DNA of 64,000 nucleotides, from positions 5,270,001-5,334,000 of the forward strand of contig CM082593.2 in assembly GCA_040954595.2 (NCBI GenBank), read 5' to 3'. Positions 62,628 through 64,000 of this stretch are shown piece after piece. The position numbers were made by a program, and so were the translations under genes. The number at the start of each line of letters is the position of its first letter. The stretch's first letter is position 1. The notes beneath the pieces were generated by a model that saw only the letters and a program-made list of their open reading frames with translations, did not search any database and was not told the origin of the DNA. This DNA comes from Balanoglossus misakiensis (lineage: Eukaryota; Hemichordata).

Positions 62628-62668
62628 GCATGAGCTTTCGGGAACATGTAGTCCCCTTCATCAGATGC
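62628..62668 (-). ncRNA. Hammerhead-ribozyme-like motif (possible Penelope-like element relic)
   Basis: Read on the minus strand from 62668: GCAT, then the core CTGATGA (62664-62658), a stem II of GGGGAC/GTTCCC closing a TACAT loop, the core GAAA (62639-62636), then GCTC and ATGC. ATGC can pair with the GCAT before the core as the base of stem I. AGCT after GAA is self-complementary, as in hammerheads with a minimal stem III that act as dimers; cleavage would follow the C of GCTC. Both invariant boxes are intact. Minimal type I hammerheads of this form are known from Penelope-like retroelements, and the neighbouring sequence may be such a relic, but no reverse transcriptase is visible. Confidence 0.45.
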
Positions 62669-64000
62669 ACTCGTGGAATGAACAGAGAAACAGAGAATCA
62701 TGGGGTATTCAAAGTAGAATATATGTGCAGGACCAGGTGCATCAGAAAACAAAAGAAGGGTTGGGTGTGAAAATTGAACAATGGAAATGTTAATGGAAAT
62801 GCACATTTGTAAATGGGGTAGTGGACATGTGGATAATGCTAGTAATCAAGCGATGGCGAGTGGGACAAAAATTATTACACATCAAAGTTTTCATTCCTAC
62901 CTTCAAGGGGTGTTGGCGGAGGGTAGGAGACCGGGGGAAATGAGCTGTCTCAACAGTGCCGAGGTGGATATTAGCCGTCGTTGATATCGGTCAAACACGT
63001 TCAACTTGCGGACGCTTCTATGTCTCTGTACAGTCGCCACTGTATTTGCCGCTGGCGGGATATAACGCTGCGATCAGGACGAGTTCCATCGATGTAATTG
63101 ACGGGATTTCCTCTACATTTAAGCCATCTGTGGTATTGGGGCGCATGCGCGAGTTTGAATTGGCGGTTTTGTTATGCTTGGGGATTCATGAATATACATG
63201 CGCTGTCAATTTATGCAAAAGCGCAAGAGGCATGTACTGTAACAAAGGCGGGGACATAAAATGTGAATAAACGTCCACATTGCACGGAAAACACGAAAGA
63301 CAAGCGTTTGTTTCTGCTCGTCAACAGCTTACCGATCAAGTCAAGGAATCTAATTCGCATATAATTGACAAGTCAGTCGGCATTTTGTGCAATGATTGGC
63401 TGATTCATTCAACCTTCTCTTATCTTTGAAGTCTTGTGTCACACGCGGTATGCCATGCGTGAACGAGTGAAACGAAAGCAATTTTGTGCTGAATTGCATT
63501 CATTGGAAAAATTGTGCAAGTATAAATAAAGTCATTGGAAAATTTTTGCAAATTAAACATTTTCGGTTTTGTGGAAAATTACAACTTGCAGGCATTCGAC
63601 CTTTTATTATTATAAAAGGGGCAATTAAGAGGTGAGAAATGTCAAGTACAACTGAAAGACGTCAACGCAACGTTGCGCGAATTTTGCGTCATTGGAGCGG
63701 CACTGATTGTCACGAGGGGAAAGTCACGACATCCACACCTTACCTTGAAGGAGGTGTTTCCTTTTCAAAAGGAAAGCGCTTTCGCTTGGTCAACCTGTAT
63801 TATACCGTGTTTTTTAGGATTTACCTAAGAAAATTGCCCGTAAACACAAAGGTAAATTAAACTGTCTACTACACTGGTAGCGTATTATTCTTGTTTAGAC
63901 TGAGAATGAAAATCGACTGTCCCGCGCAGAGTTTAGAATTAGAAAGCTAAATTGTCTACCATTTGAAATTCAATATGGCCGCCAAACTCCGCGTTCTTTC
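62669..64000. other. Right end of the window, no supported gene
   Basis: A frame starting with ATG at 63639 (73 codons) and others here lack family features or splice support. A CATTGGAAAAATT-type motif occurs twice around 63503 and 63534. I see nothing else. Confidence 0.4.

Noticed and set aside
62567-62806. Minus-strand 79-codon frame over the hammerhead-like motif
   Set aside because: It could be the tail of a retroelement protein, but no reverse transcriptase or GIY-YIG signature is visible, so no coding call is made.
63639-63860. Plus-strand 73-codon frame with a TATAAAAG 28 bases upstream of its ATG
   Set aside because: A start from that TATA would fall at or after the ATG, the product is unrecognised, and the frame length is within chance.

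Overview
The window is animal (eukaryotic) DNA, probably from a bilaterian invertebrate. It holds one gene split by phase-0 introns with GT/AG borders, an AT-rich gene-poor background, solo transposon remnants and a very large satellite array. The exact phylum cannot be fixed from what I can see. The SINE and MITE types resemble those of marine invertebrates, but this is an inference.

Gene content. One convincing protein-coding gene is present, on the minus strand, with coding sequence from 50505 (ATG) to 11504 (TAA) in four exons (49999-50505, 13711-14121, 12148-12366, 11504-11791). The exons join in frame into a 474-residue class A (rhodopsin-family) peptide-type GPCR with all seven helices and all landmark motifs. 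The closest resemblance by eye is to the GPR83 / tachykinin / NPY receptor group. A long AT-rich 3' UTR probably runs to about 9.47 kb. The upstream region (50.8-51.4 kb) carries three palindromic motifs resembling RFX X-boxes.

Satellite. Intron 1 is about 35.9 kb long, and about 33.4 kb of it (14310-47741) is one tandem array of an 88-bp monomer, roughly 375 copies. About 239 copies run in one orientation (to 35574) and about 137 in the other (from 35575). The two arms meet head-to-head with a 27-nt loop and carry different monomer variants, so the array is a giant intronic inverted repeat made of two sub-lineages. The primary transcript of the GPCR would contain a potential hairpin with a stem of up to about 12 kb. 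Multi-monomer blocks of 5, 12 and about 35 units have been duplicated inside the array, and the outer edges are decayed.

Flanks. The left flank (1-9480) holds a partial MITE, a tRNA-derived SINE, and an 865-bp solo LTR with TGTTACG/CGTAACA ends, a TATA box and internal tandem repeats. The right flank (51-64 kb) holds two more copies of the MITE family, one complete with inverted ends and TTAA borders, as well as a 90-bp tandem-spaced duplication, microsatellites, and a hammerhead-ribozyme-like motif at 62628-62668. No second gene could be supported.
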